64,000 bases of DNA, from contig NZ_CAMPFU010000002.1 in assembly GCF_946848805.1 (NCBI RefSeq), forward strand, positions 518,501-582,500, in the 5' to 3' direction. The stretch comes from Deinococcus sp. Marseille-Q6407 (GTDB lineage: Bacteria > Deinococcota > Deinococci > Deinococcales > Deinococcaceae). Position 1 is the first letter of the stretch; every line of letters begins with the position of its first letter. Below, in pieces: positions 35,880 to 45,318 of the stretch. The notes beneath the pieces are model-generated. The model saw only the letters and a list, made by a program, of their open reading frames with translations. It was not told the origin of the DNA and did not search any database. A program made the position numbers and the translations under genes.

Positions 35880-36569
35880 TCAGGAACAGCGGTGGCCCAG
35901 CATCTCCACGATTTCATTCAGGGCGCTGCCGTCACCGTCGCGGTCCAGGGCGCGGTTGAGGCTCCCGAGCAGGCCGCCCAGACCGCCCGCCGCGCTTGAT
36001 TGTGGCGCGGGTGTGGTGGTCTGCGCGGAAGAACCACCCGGCTGCCCGGCTGCCACCGCAGGCGCGCCAGAGCCGGCCAGCAGGCCACCCAGTACGCTGG
36101 TCAGCACAGCCGTGATGTCGGAGCCGGCCGGAGCAGGAGCCGTATTCTCCGCAGTCGCGCCGGCCGGACGCTGGCGGTTCAGGTAATTCAGCACCAGCGG
36201 CGCGGCAATGCTCAGGATCTGGAGGGCCAGCTGCGGGTCAAGGCCCGAGCGCTGGCCGACCACGTTGGCCGCCGCCTGCTGCTGCGCCGGAGTGCCAAAG
36301 ATGTGGCCCAGGATGTTCTGGCCGTCCTGCAGGTCCGGCAGCTGGCCCGAGCGGGTGAACTGGTCCAGCGCCGGGCCGTCATGCTGCGCCACGGCCTGCT
36401 CCAGCGCGGCGGCCTGGGGCTGGCCCTGCTGGGCGTTGCGGGTCAGGGCTGCCAGCAGCAGCGGCACGGCGGCCTGCAGGGCGTCCTGGGTCTGCTCGGG
36501 AGAGGCACCCAGGTGCTGGCCGATCTGCTGGGCCTGAGCTTGTCCGGTCAGAAGTTGAAGAAGGTCCAT
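35880..36569 (-). CDS. DUF937-domain protein
   Basis: 229 aa, function unknown. Two copies of the Ala/Leu-rich helical DUF937 pattern: GQHLGASPEQTQDALQAAVPLLLAAL and later VVGQRSGLDPQLALQILSIAAPLVLNYL. A Pro/Thr/Gln linker (~150-195) leads to a C-terminal GGLGGLLGSLNRALDRDGDG segment with an EF-hand-like DxDGDG loop, as in YidB relatives. Start is ATG 36569 (MDLLQLL), set by the promoter, rather than the longer frame. Confidence 0.8.
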   Translation of the reverse strand: MDLLQLLTGQAQAQQIGQHLGASPEQTQDALQAAVPLLLAALTRNAQQGQPQAAALEQAVAQHDGPALDQFTRSGQLPDLQDGQNILGHIFGTPAQQQAAANVVGQRSGLDPQLALQILSIAAPLVLNYLNRQRPAGATAENTAPAPAGSDITAVLTSVLGGLLAGSGAPAVAAGQPGGSSAQTTTPAPQSSAAGGLGGLLGSLNRALDRDGDGSALNEIVEMLGHRCS

Positions 36570-36576
36570 AACCGGC

Positions 36577-36582
36577 AATATA
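36577..36582 (-). promoter_or_regulatory. -10 box of DUF937 gene (leaderless, decides start)
   Basis: TATATT, 7 nt before ATG 36569. Confidence 0.55.
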
Positions 36583-36607
36583 TGGGGCCCCCCGGAACCA
36601 GCTGGGC

Positions 36608-37900
36608 TCAGTTGAAGTGGAAATCGGTCAGTTTCAGCTTCAGCTGGCTGGTCTGCTTGCCGCGCTGCACGCTCAGGGTGACCGTATCGCCCACCCGCTT
36701 GCCGATCATGGCGGTGCGGATATCTTCCGAGCTTTCGATCTTGTGGCCGTCCACCGCCGTGAGGATGTCCGAGTCGGGGCTGGGCACCACCGTGCCGTCG
36801 TCGCGCCGGACCGCCTCAGTGGCGCGTAGACCGGCCGTCGCCGCCGGGCTGCCGGGATAGACCCGCGTGACCAGCACCCCGGCGCTCGGCAGACCCGAGG
36901 CCTGTAGCAGCTTGGGATCGGCGCTGCTCAGGTCCAGCATGGACAGCCCCATTACCGGCGTTTTGATGTGCTGGCCGGCCTGCAACTGGGGCAGCAGTTG
37001 CTTGACGGTGCTGACCGGAATGGCAAAGCCCACCCCGGCGCTCTGACCCACGCCGCCGGTCAGAATCTGGGTGTTGACGCCCACCACCTGACCGGCCGAG
37101 TTCAGCAGCGGGCCGCCGGAATTGCCGGGGTTGATGGCCGCGTCGGTCTGGATCACCGGCTGCAACACGTCACCCACGCCCACCGGAGCCTGACGTTCCA
37201 GGCTGGAGATAATGCCTTCCGACACGCTGAAATCTAGCCCGAACGGCGCACCCAGCGCGATGGCTTTGAGGCCCACTTCCAGCTGCTTGTCGTCGCCCAG
37301 CGGCAGGGCATGGATTTCGCCCTTGGGCAGGTTCTTGGCGCGGATCAGCGCCAGGTCGTAGTCGGGAGCGGTGCCCACCACCTCGGCCGGGTAGGAGCGG
37401 GCGTCCTTGTGCAGCCGGATATTGATTTCGCTGGCGTCCTGCACCACGTGGTAGTTGGTCAGGATATCGCCGCTGTCGGTTACGAAAAAGCCGCTGCCCA
37501 GGCCCTGAGCTTCCTGGGGCTGCTGCGGCTGGCCCTGACCCTGGTGGCCGAACAGCTGGTCCAGCATCTGCTGCTGCAAGTTGGGCTGCACCGTGCTGGT
37601 CGTTTCCACGAACACCAATCCGTCGGAGCTGGAACGCACCACGCCGGCCGTATTCCGCTCGGATTCGGTGCGGGCCGCGGCGCCGTCACCGCTCACGCGG
37701 GCCGCCGGAGCTGCCTCCGCCGCAGGGGCCGGGGTCTGGGCCGCCGCCTGGGCCGGGCTGGCCGTGGCCGTTTCCGAAGCAGCGGGATCGAGCCGCACCA
37801 CCTGGGCCGGCTCTCCGCGCAGCTCGGCAAACTGATAACCGCCGTAAGCGCCGGCCGCGAGTAGGGCGGTAACGCCCAGGACAGGAAGGACTCTGTTCAT
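36608..37900 (-). CDS. HtrA/DegP-type S1C serine protease with PDZ domain
   Basis: Envelope quality-control protease, 430 aa. N-terminal signal or anchor (VLPVLGVTALLAAGAYGGYQF), an Ala/Pro/Thr-rich linker (~35-85), a trypsin-like domain with H151 (LTNYHVV), D182 (PDYDLALI) and S261 (NPGNSGGPL), then one PDZ domain (~310-420; GVLVTRVYPGSPAATAGLR, DILTAVDGHKI). The catalytic triad is complete. ATG 37900 was chosen; a second ATG lies 9 nt upstream. Confidence 0.92.
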   Translation of the reverse strand: MNRVLPVLGVTALLAAGAYGGYQFAELRGEPAQVVRLDPAASETATASPAQAAAQTPAPAAEAAPAARVSGDGAAARTESERNTAGVVRSSSDGLVFVETTSTVQPNLQQQMLDQLFGHQGQGQPQQPQEAQGLGSGFFVTDSGDILTNYHVVQDASEINIRLHKDARSYPAEVVGTAPDYDLALIRAKNLPKGEIHALPLGDDKQLEVGLKAIALGAPFGLDFSVSEGIISSLERQAPVGVGDVLQPVIQTDAAINPGNSGGPLLNSAGQVVGVNTQILTGGVGQSAGVGFAIPVSTVKQLLPQLQAGQHIKTPVMGLSMLDLSSADPKLLQASGLPSAGVLVTRVYPGSPAATAGLRATEAVRRDDGTVVPSPDSDILTAVDGHKIESSEDIRTAMIGKRVGDTVTLSVQRGKQTSQLKLKLTDFHFN

Positions 37901-37991
37901 GGCGCCATGCTGCGCTCAGGGCGTTACAACTTGGTTAAAGGTGTTCGTGCCCTGCGCGCTTTTCATGGGCCAGCCAGGGGCAAGCAGTGTT

Positions 37992-38624
37992 CTAGCGGTA
38001 ATAAGCTCCCGATAAACAGGCCGGGCACAGCACCCGCTCCCCGCGCACCGCCCAGCGCTCGTTGAGGACTTCCTCGCCGCAACTGCTGCACACCTCGCGC
38101 TGGCCCGGCGCACTGATCAGGCCGGCCAGGTCAAAGTTCAGCTCCACCTCGCGCACGCTGAGCAGCTGGTCGTCGGGCCAGTTGCGGTAAGCATCCAGAT
38201 ACGCCTGATAGCGTTTCTGCCCTTCCGGGCGGGCGGCGCGCACCCGCTCACGCAAGTCGGTCTGCGGCCAGATACGTAGGGCCTGCCCGCTGCGGGTGTC
38301 CACGAAGGTGGCCGCCACCCGCCCGTAGTCCATCAGGCGCAGGGTCCGCCGGCCCAGCCAGCACCCGCTGGCCGCCGAGAGGCCGTCGGCATAACAGCCA
38401 TCGGTTTCGGCCAGCACCAGCACCCGCTTGTCGGTGCGGGGAAAATCCAGCCCCAGCAACTGTCCGGCCAGCAGCGCCGAGCGAACCCCCAGCAGCTGCC
38501 GGGGGCACAGGTGACCGTGCAGCGCACTGCTCTGGGTCAGGACGGCCGCCAGGCGGCGCGGGTCTGGCGCGGTGCCCGGGAGGAACGAAAAAGGCGGCGG
38601 CGAGAGGGGCCGGGAATCAGCCAT
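37992..38624 (-). CDS. FmdE-like protein with C-terminal zinc finger
   Basis: 210 aa. The FmdE-type domain (named after formylmethanofuran dehydrogenase subunit E) has the SSALHGHLCPRQLLGVRSALLAG motif, ETDGCYADGLSAASGCWLGRRTL, and a C-terminal CSSCGEEV..RGERVLCPAC zinc ribbon. The Cys/His residues suggest metal binding. Bacterial members lack methanogenesis partners and have no settled function. Leaderless ATG. Confidence 0.8.
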   Translation of the reverse strand: MADSRPLSPPPFSFLPGTAPDPRRLAAVLTQSSALHGHLCPRQLLGVRSALLAGQLLGLDFPRTDKRVLVLAETDGCYADGLSAASGCWLGRRTLRLMDYGRVAATFVDTRSGQALRIWPQTDLRERVRAARPEGQKRYQAYLDAYRNWPDDQLLSVREVELNFDLAGLISAPGQREVCSSCGEEVLNERWAVRGERVLCPACLSGAYYR

Positions 38625-38630
38625 GCCTCC

Positions 38631-38636
38631 AGCCTA
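38631..38636 (-). promoter_or_regulatory. -10 box of FmdE-like gene (leaderless)
   Basis: TAGGCT, 6 nt before ATG 38624. Confidence 0.55.
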
Positions 38637-38710
38637 GTTCATTGCGGCTGCGGAAGAGCGCGGAGCGACAGCATCTACAGCTGCATCAAAAGTGGACGCT
38701 GGAAAACAGG

Positions 38711-38745
38711 AAAAGCCGCCAGGCCTCATCGCAGAGGCCGGCGGC
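38711..38745 (-). terminator. Terminator of the META-domain gene
   Basis: Arms GCCGCC-GGCCTC / GAGGCC-GCGGC; the minus strand continues CTTTTCCTGTTTT. Confidence 0.8.
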
Positions 38746-38776
38746 AGAGAGACGAAAAGCTGGCTATAGAGCCGCT

Positions 38777-40489
38777 TCAGTCGTGGCGGAAGACCCAGTC
38801 CACGCCCCCGCTGCTGAGGGTCAGGGTGTCGCCGCTCCGGGTCAGGGTCGGCGCGGCGTTCAGCGCTGCCGAGAGGCTAGGCAGATTCTCGGTGCCGGCG
38901 CAGAACATCAGGGTACCCACGCTAGGTTCGTTCAGGCGCAGGGAATCGCCGGTCCATTCGTAGGCGCCGCCGAAAGCGTTGCAGCCGTCAGACCCGCCCA
39001 GGGTGGCCCGGCCCTGAGCGTCACGAGTAAAGCTGAGGGTCACCGGGCGCACAAAGGCGCTGGTCTCAAGGACCTGGCCGTCGCGGCGCAGCTCGGTCAG
39101 GGTGTAACTGCCGCTGAGCTGGCCGCCCGCCTGAGTGTCCGGAACAGTACCGGCCGGCTGGGAGGCCGCGTCACCGGCCGAATCAGTCACCGGGGCCAGT
39201 TGCAATTCGCCGCGGCCCGAGCGCAGGGCCAGGGCGTCGCCTTCCCGGGACAGCTTGACCGGCTCGCTGAACAGCTGGGCTATCCGGTCCTCGTTGGCGG
39301 CCAGGTCGGGTGGGCAACCCATCATGGTGGTTCCCAGGGCTGCGAAGGTCCAGCCCTGGCCTTCCGGCCGACCGCTACCCAGCAGGCGGTTGCAGCCGGC
39401 CTTGCCACTCAGGCGCAGGCTGCCGTCCGGCTGTGGCTCGAAGCTGAGGGTCAGGGCCGGATCCAGGGTGATGTCCTGGCCGTCCAGGCGCAGCTGGGTG
39501 CTGCGGTAGCTGGCTGCCTAGTCAGTCGCGGCTGCCGGGGTTTCGCGTTCCAGCACCATTTCACCGCCGCTGGAGCGCAGGGTCAGCAGGTCGCCACTCG
39601 CCTGCACCTGCACCTTGCCTTGCAGCACGCTGCTCAGGGCCTGCTCGGCACGGGCCTGTTCGGGGGAGCAGGCCATCCGGGTAGAGCTGACCCCACCAAA
39701 AGTCCATTCCTCGGACTGGCTGCTCTGAGCCTGGTTCTGAACCTGGGCCTGAGTATTCAGCCTGTTGCAGCCCAGCGTACCGGACAGCTGCACACCGTCC
39801 GCCGACCGGGTCAGGTCGAAACGGGCGTCCTGGCTGAGCGGCACCAACTGGCTGCCCACCGTCAGCGAGCGCACGGTCCAGCCCTGGGCTGCGCTCTGCT
39901 CCTGGCCATTCTGGTCCTGATCGTCTTGATGCTGGGTGCTCTGATTCTGCGGTGCCGGGGTCATGTCGGTCTCCTGGGTCGCCGGGCGCGGCGTCATCTC
40001 ACTGCCCAGGTTCAGGGCCGGGCCGCTGCGGCGCAACAACAGATCACCGCGGGTGCTGCTGAGGGTCAGCAGTTCTCCGTCCAGCGAAAAATGGGTCAGG
40101 TGGTTCAGGCGGTCCAGGAGCGCAGTTTCGGTGCGGGCAGACTGTGGGTCACACAGCGCGCCAGTCACGGCCAGGTTGGAGGTCACCATCACCTGGCCCC
40201 GAGCAGCGTAACGGCCGCTCAGAGGGTTGCAGCCGGTGTCGGCAGACAGCTTAGAGCGGCCGTCCAGCATCAGGGTGGGCGCCTGGCCTCCGGCAGCCGG
40301 CAACGCCGCATCAGGACCCACCACTGTCCAGGTGCCGGCCAGCGCGGCAGGATTTGCCGCAGTCCAGGCGACCTGGGTCTGGGTAGGCTGAGAAGCTTGG
40401 GCGTCCTGCGTCTGGGCCGCTGCCGGACTCAAGCCCAGCAACAAAGCGGCACCAAGCAACTGGCAATTCAGCAAAGTTCGGGAAGTCAT
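38777..40489 (-). pseudogene. Exported protein with four tandem META (HslJ-type) domains, split by TAG
   Basis: Signal peptide LLNCQLLGAALLLGLSPAAAQ, then four META/HslJ-like repeats. Each has a GCN motif and a later cysteine: DTGCNPLSG..GALCDPQ, TLGCNRLNT..MACSPE, KAGCNRLLG..MGCPPD, SDGCNAFGG..MFCAGT. A TAG at 39518-39520 ends the frame after repeat 2; the same frame then continues unbroken through repeats 3 and 4 to 38777. TAG to CAG would restore about 570 aa. As it stands, a two-repeat protein of 323 aa could be secreted, and repeats 3-4 would need an internal start. A Gln/Asp-rich linker (QNQSTQHQDDQDQNGQEQ) separates repeats 1 and 2. HslJ relates to novobiocin resistance and heat stress in E. 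coli; the role here is unknown. Confidence 0.8.
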
Positions 40490-40606
40490 GAGAACGATTC
40501 TTCCATTTTACTCTGATGCTGAGGTGATGGTCAGCTGAACCATTTCTCCTGAATTGGCAGGCATACCACAAGAAGTGGGCAGGAAAGAGAGCATGACCGG
40601 GAATGC

Positions 40607-40612
40607 GATAGT
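40607..40612 (+). promoter_or_regulatory. -10 box of MFS transporter gene
   Basis: GATAGT, 6 nt before GTG 40619; weaker match than the other boxes. Confidence 0.35.
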
Positions 40613-40618
40613 ACCTGG

Positions 40619-41836
40619 GTGACCGTCTCCCCTGTTTCACCCGCTCCCCCTGCTCCGCCAACCTTCGCCAGTCTGGCGACCCGGCTGTGGCCGCTCTACC
40701 TGTCACAGGCGCTGGCAACCGGGGCCACCACCGTCAGCACCATTCTGGCCTCGCTGGTCATGGCCGACCTGGGCAGCGAGCAGCTCAGTGGCCTGCCGTC
40801 TACCCTGATCAGTCTGGCAGCGGCACTTTCAGCGTCCAGCTTCGGGGTGCTTATGCTGCGCCGGGGCCGCCGGATCGGACTGGGCAGCGCTTTTGTGCTG
40901 GGCAGCCTGGGCGGCCTGCTGGGCTTTGCCGGCGCCCGCTGGGGCCTGACACCGCTGTTTCTGGCCGGGGCCGCCGGCCTGGGAGCGGCGCAGGGCGGCT
41001 TTCAGCAGGCCCGCTACGCGGCAGCCGAAAGTGTGCCGGCGCCGGTGCGGGGGCTGGCACTGGGCGTGCTGATGCTGATGAGCGTGCTGGGTTCCTGGGT
41101 GATGACCGGCTTCGGCCCGCAGATCACGGCTCTGAGCGGCCGCCTGGGCACCGGCGAGGAAGTGACCGGCTGGCTGGTGGGCGCCGGGCTGCTGGCCCTG
41201 GCCGCGGTGATGATTGCGCTGTGGCGGCCGCTGCCAGCGGCGTCTGCTGCCGGGACGCCGGCCAGCAACAGCGACACCAGCCAAACTGGAGCCAAACCGT
41301 CGCTCGCAGAGTCACTGGCGGCGCCGGGGGTCAAAAGCACCATCGCCGCGCTGGCTGCCGCGCAGGCGGTCATGGTCACGCTGATGAGCCTGCCCCCGCT
41401 GCGGGCACACCACATGGGGCTGGAACATGGGTCCATCGCCGGGCTGGTGTCGGGCCACATCGCCGGAATGTTCGCCTTCGGCCTGCTGACCGGCCCGCTG
41501 ATCGACCGGCTGGGCCTGCGCTTTGGCTACGTCATGGGCGGGTTACTGCTGCTGCTGGCCGCCGGCACCTCAGTCACCGGCACCCGCGCTGGGCTGCTGC
41601 TCAGCATGTTCGTGCTGGGCCTGGGCTGGAATCTGATTTCGCTGACCAGTTCCAAGGTGCTGTCCCGCTGGCCGGCGGCGCAGGGCCCGGCCGATTCGCT
41701 GGCCTTTGCCGGCGCCGCGCTGGGCACGCTGCTGGGCGGTCTGCTGATGGCGCGCTCCGGCTTTCCGGCGCTGGCCCTGACTGCCGGCATGCTGGCGCTG
41801 CTGCCATTCTGGGCGGCCTGGCGGGTACGCGGCTAA
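40619..41836 (+). CDS. MFS transporter
   Basis: 405 aa, about twelve membrane helices in two halves joined by a polar loop (residues ~200-235; SNSDTSQTGAKPSLAES). The cytoplasmic loop 2-3 motif is seen in FGVLMLRRGRRIGLGSAFVLG and its counterpart in TGPLIDRLGLRFGYVMGG. Substrate unknown; the family includes drug and sugar exporters. A GTG start fits the weak -10. Divergent from the META gene. Confidence 0.82.
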   Translation: MTVSPVSPAPPAPPTFASLATRLWPLYLSQALATGATTVSTILASLVMADLGSEQLSGLPSTLISLAAALSASSFGVLMLRRGRRIGLGSAFVLGSLGGLLGFAGARWGLTPLFLAGAAGLGAAQGGFQQARYAAAESVPAPVRGLALGVLMLMSVLGSWVMTGFGPQITALSGRLGTGEEVTGWLVGAGLLALAAVMIALWRPLPAASAAGTPASNSDTSQTGAKPSLAESLAAPGVKSTIAALAAAQAVMVTLMSLPPLRAHHMGLEHGSIAGLVSGHIAGMFAFGLLTGPLIDRLGLRFGYVMGGLLLLLAAGTSVTGTRAGLLLSMFVLGLGWNLISLTSSKVLSRWPAAQGPADSLAFAGAALGTLLGGLLMARSGFPALALTAGMLALLPFWAAWRVRG

Positions 41837-41870
41837 GCCAGGCAGGAACAGCACGGCTAACAATGATCAA

Positions 41871-41890
41871 GGCCGCCCCAAAAGGCGGCC
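41871..41890. terminator. Hairpin between MFS gene and tRNA-Ser
   Basis: GGCCGCC-CCAAAA-GGCGGCC; could end both the MFS mRNA and the tRNA transcript, though the T-runs are poor. Confidence 0.6.
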
Positions 41891-41901
41891 CTGTTCTTAG
41901 C

Positions 41902-41991
41902 TGGCGGAACGAGAGGGATTCGAACCCTCGATAGAGTTGCCCCTATACACGCTTTCCAGGCGTGCTCCTTCAACCACTCGGACACCGTTCC
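41902..41991 (-). tRNA. tRNA-Ser (GGA)
   Basis: Minus-strand 90-nt class II tRNA. Acceptor GGAACGG pairs with TCGTTCC; D-arm GTCCGAGTGGTTGAAGGAGC, anticodon arm CACGC-CTGGAAA-GCGTG (anticodon GGA), long variable arm, T-arm GAGGGTTCGAATCCCTC. G discriminator and CCA are encoded. Reads UCC and UCU serine codons. Confidence 0.97.
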
Positions 41992-42140
41992 AGCGGCAAG
42001 CAGCTTACCCCAAAGCTGACCCGGATTGCAAATAGGCGCGGGCAGCTTGCAGCGCAGCGGAGGTGACACTGGCTTCATCTCAACACGAGCAAGCAGGGCC
42101 GCCACCATCTCTTACCTCTGGCGGCCATGTTGCCTCTGCT

Positions 42141-42767
42141 TTAAGCGCCTCTGACCAGAAACTCGCGCAGGGCCTGCACATACAGCGGGCCTTCGCTGTC
42201 CTGCACTCGGGCACGCAGCGTGTCCAGCGTGTCGCCGGGCAGCACCGGCACCCGGCTTTGCGCCAGCAGCGGGCCTTCGTCAATGCCGGCCGTGACCAGA
42301 TGAACCGAGGCCCCGCTCTCGGAGTCGCCAGCGGCCAGCACCGCCGTATGCACCCGGTCCCCGTACATGCCGGGGCCGCCGTGGCGCGGCAGCAGGCTGG
42401 GGTGGATGTTCAGCGTGCGGCCAGCGTAAGCCCCCAGCACCTGCGGCCCCAGCGCCTTCATGTAGCCGCTCAGCACCAACACGTCCACCCCCTGCTGCTG
42501 CAAAAAGGCCAGAATGGCCCCGTCCAGCGCAGCGGGGTCCGGGAAGCGGGCACTGCTCAGGTGCGCGGCGGTCAGGCCCCCAGCCTGTGCCCAGGCCAGT
42601 GCCGCACTGCGGGAATTGTTGCTGACCAGCGCCACCGGCTGGGCCGGCAGCTCACCGGCTGCACAGGCCGCAGCAATGGCCCTGGCCCCGCTGCCCCCGT
42701 GCGACGCCAGAAAACCCAGGCGGGCTGGGCGGTTCCGTTCCCCGCCCCCGGTTCTCTGTTCTGTCAA
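42141..42767 (-). CDS. purN: Phosphoribosylglycinamide formyltransferase
   Basis: Formyl-THF-dependent third step of purine synthesis. 208 aa from TTG 42767, chosen because AAGGGAG lies 7 nt upstream and the length matches the ~210-aa family; longer starts overlap the previous gene. Marks: [43 protein letters not shown], catalytic [12 protein letters not shown] and the folate loop [12 protein letters not shown]. Downstream of the M20 gene by 46 bp, same strand. Confidence 0.88.
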   Translation of the reverse strand: MTEQRTGGGERNRPARLGFLASHGGSGARAIAAACAAGELPAQPVALVSNNSRSAALAWAQAGGLTAAHLSSARFPDPAALDGAILAFLQQQGVDVLVLSGYMKALGPQVLGAYAGRTLNIHPSLLPRHGGPGMYGDRVHTAVLAAGDSESGASVHLVTAGIDEGPLLAQSRVPVLPGDTLDTLRARVQDSEGPLYVQALREFLVRGA

Positions 42768-42813
42768 CCGTTCACTCCCTTCAGGGTGGCGGGCCGTCCC
42801 GCCGCCCCATTCG

Positions 42814-44196
42814 CTACTCGTTTTCACTCGCAAGGGCGATTTCCTGCATCAGGTAGGCACTCGTCAGAATCCCGTTGAAGTAATCCTCCTGCGAGAAGCT
42901 CTCGTTGGGGCTGTGCAGGCCGTCCTCGTTCACGCCGAAGTCCACCAGCAGCACCGGCGCTTCCAGAATGCGCACGAAGTCGGCCACGATGGGAATGCTG
43001 CCCCCGGTGCGGCCGAAGGCGGCCGAGCGGCCATAGACCCGCTCCAGGGCGTGGTCGGCCGCCTTGATAAAGGGGCTGTCCAGGTCGAACTTGACCGGCT
43101 GCCCACCGTGCGAGGCCCGCACTTCCACCTGCACGCCGGCCGGGGCCAGGGTGGGAATGTACTCCTGCATCCGGCGCAGGATATCGTCGGGGTCCTGGCC
43201 AGGCACCAGCCGGCACGAGACCTTGGCCCCGGCCTTGGCGGGAATCACGGTCTTGCTGCCTTCGCCCTGAAAGCCGCCCCAGATGCCGTTCACGTCCAGC
43301 GTGGGCCGGCCCCAGATGCGCTCCAGCGTGGTGTAGCCTTCCTCGCCGGGCAGCGCCGAGGCGCCGATGCTGGCAGCAAACTCTTCGTCCGAGTGCGGCA
43401 GCTCGGCCCACATCTGGCGTTCTTCGCCGGTCAGGGGAGCCACGCCATCGTAAAAGCCGGGAATGGTGATGCGGCCCTGCTCGTCCTTGAGCTGAGCCAC
43501 GATTTCGCACAGGGCGTTGATGGGGTTGGGCGCCGCGCCGCCGTAGGAGCCGGAGTGCAGGTCACGGCTGGCGCCCTGCACCAGCACGTCCACATAGGCG
43601 ATACCGCGCAGGCCGTAGGTGACGGTGGGCACGTCCTTGGCGAAGCGGCTGCCGTCGGAAATCACGATCACATCGCACTTCAGGTCGTCCCGGTGGGCCT
43701 GGAGGTAACTTTCCAGGTTCAGGCTGCCGATTTCCTCCTCGCCTTCCAGCAGGAACTTGAGGTTCACCGGCAGTTCGCCCTGCGAGAGCAGCAGCTCGGC
43801 GCCGCGCACGTGGGCGTAGGCCTGGCCCTTGTCGTCGGTGGCGCCGCGCGCATAGATGCGGCCGTCCCGCACCTCGGGCTCAAAAGGCGGGCTGACCCAT
43901 TCTTCGACCGGGTCTTCCGGCTGCACGTCGTAGTGGCCGTACACCAGCACGGTGGGCTTGCCCGGAGCATTCAGGCGCTCGGCGTACACCACCGGATGCC
44001 CGGCGGTCGGGTCCACCCGGGCGCTGAAGCCCAGGGCAGCCAGCTTGGCACGCAGGTACTCGGCGGTGCGGCCCATGTCGGCTGTGCGGGTGCTGTCGGA
44101 GCTGACCGAGGGAATACGCAGCAGCTCGAACAGTTCGGCCTGGGCCGACTCGCGGTCCAGCTGGGCGGAAAGGTCGGCGGACGGAGATGTGGTCAT
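42814..44196 (-). CDS. M20-family dipeptidase
   Basis: Zinc aminoacyl-dipeptide hydrolase, 460 aa. Metal ligands in [34 protein letters not shown] and the C-terminal [11 protein letters not shown]; a bacterial dimerisation domain is inserted (~210-330). It resembles CNDP-type dipeptidases rather than DapE (which is shorter). ATG 44196 is leaderless. Confidence 0.9.
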   Translation of the reverse strand: MTTSPSADLSAQLDRESAQAELFELLRIPSVSSDSTRTADMGRTAEYLRAKLAALGFSARVDPTAGHPVVYAERLNAPGKPTVLVYGHYDVQPEDPVEEWVSPPFEPEVRDGRIYARGATDDKGQAYAHVRGAELLLSQGELPVNLKFLLEGEEEIGSLNLESYLQAHRDDLKCDVIVISDGSRFAKDVPTVTYGLRGIAYVDVLVQGASRDLHSGSYGGAAPNPINALCEIVAQLKDEQGRITIPGFYDGVAPLTGEERQMWAELPHSDEEFAASIGASALPGEEGYTTLERIWGRPTLDVNGIWGGFQGEGSKTVIPAKAGAKVSCRLVPGQDPDDILRRMQEYIPTLAPAGVQVEVRASHGGQPVKFDLDSPFIKAADHALERVYGRSAAFGRTGGSIPIVADFVRILEAPVLLVDFGVNEDGLHSPNESFSQEDYFNGILTSAYLMQEIALASENE

Positions 44197-44202
44197 AAGG
44201 AC

Positions 44203-44208
44203 ATCATA
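44203..44208 (-). promoter_or_regulatory. -10 box of M20 dipeptidase gene (leaderless)
   Basis: TATGAT, 6 nt before ATG 44196. Confidence 0.55.
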
Positions 44209-44265
44209 AGCAAAAGCGGCCCGGCGCTTTCCGGCGGCGCTCAGGACCACGTCAGGGCGCTCAGA

Positions 44266-44271
44266 TAGGCT
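44266..44271 (+). promoter_or_regulatory. -10 box of gene at 44278 (leaderless)
   Basis: TAGGCT, 6 nt before ATG 44278. Confidence 0.55.
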
Positions 44272-44277
44272 GGAGCC

Positions 44278-45281
44278 ATGCAGAAGATGCCCCCAGCTGC
44301 AGGGAGAGCCGGCGGTCCCGCCAGAGCGCGGCTGGTCGCTGGTGGCCACTGCTTCTTGTGCTTCTACTGCTTCCCATGCTGGCGCTGCTCTGGCCAGTCA
44401 TTCCGCTGGCCTCTACGTCGTTCGGGTGGCACTTTTATGCGCCTTCGCAGGAAACGGCCATTGCGCGGCGCGCGCCCAGCTTTGCCGAGATGTGGGGTTC
44501 AAATGGTCAAGGTCCCTGGGTCATCCGGCTCACTGAGGACACCCCGGCCAACCGCGAGGACATTCTCCAGGCGTTGCAAGCCGTGAAAGGACATGACTAC
44601 CGGGGCCACGTCAAGCGCTGGGAACCGGTCAAATACAGCGCGCTGGAGCTGGCCCAGGCCAGAGTGGTGGCCGCAGGGGGCAAAGGGGTCAATGGAGTAG
44701 GGCAGTTGTGGCGCGAAAACTGGGTCACAGCAGACCTGGAGCTGCCGCACCACGTTCCTGCCGCGCAGGAGCGGCTGCGGCGGGCCGGCATACCGCTAGA
44801 CGCCGTACATTTCAGGGCCGTGCCGCCCAGGGAGGTGGCCCCCCGCACCACCTGGGATGCCAGCTTCCGCGCCTGGCTGGAAGCTCCAGAGCAAGTCGGC
44901 GGGCGCACACCCCTGACCTTCATCCTCTGGTTCGAGAACACCGGCCAGCAGGACCTGGAATTCGTCTTTGAGCCGGGCCGCTGCGGCACTCTGGTCTGGC
45001 AGGTGGTGAACGAGTCGGGCGAGGTGGTGCGGCCCCAGCCGGCAGGCGGAACCTGCACCACCAACAGCATCGGCCCCACCCGGGTGGCGGCCGGGAAGCG
45101 GGTGGCTCTGGTAGATCCACAGCAGGACAGCCGCCGGGAGGTGAGCTGGGACCTACGCGACCCGTTCGGAAAGCGGGTTCCGGCAGGGCGCTACACCCTG
45201 CAAGCCAGCTTTCCCACCGGTTTTGGAGGGAATGTGGAACAGGTGCGCCTGCCCGACGTGAGCTTCGAGGTACGGCGCTGA
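44278..45281 (+). pseudogene. Membrane-anchored BsuPI-like protein with frameshift in a C run
   Basis: ATG 44278 is placed by its -10 box, but its frame does not lead into the long ORF. If the C5 run at 44290-44294 had six Cs, the reading would be [17 protein letters not shown], then a membrane segment [21 protein letters not shown], and the full protein to 45281 (~334 aa). The C-terminal part (~residues 210-330) resembles the BsuPI proteinase-inhibitor fold: FILWFENTGQQDLEF, GTLVWQVVNESGEVV, GKRVPAGRYTLQASF. Middle part unrecognised. An alternative is translation from ATG 44358, within the membrane segment, without the basic tail. Sequencing error, decay or phase variation are all possible. 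Confidence 0.6.
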
Positions 45282-45318
45282 GATCAGCTGGGAAGTGGAC
45301 TGGCCGCAGAGACCACGC

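Noticed and set aside
44194..44210. TTATGATGTCCTTATGA as an RDRM upstream of the M20 gene
   Set aside because: The second half is a direct, not inverted, repeat of TTATGA, so it does not fit the palindromic motif; it is explained by the -10 box and start codon.
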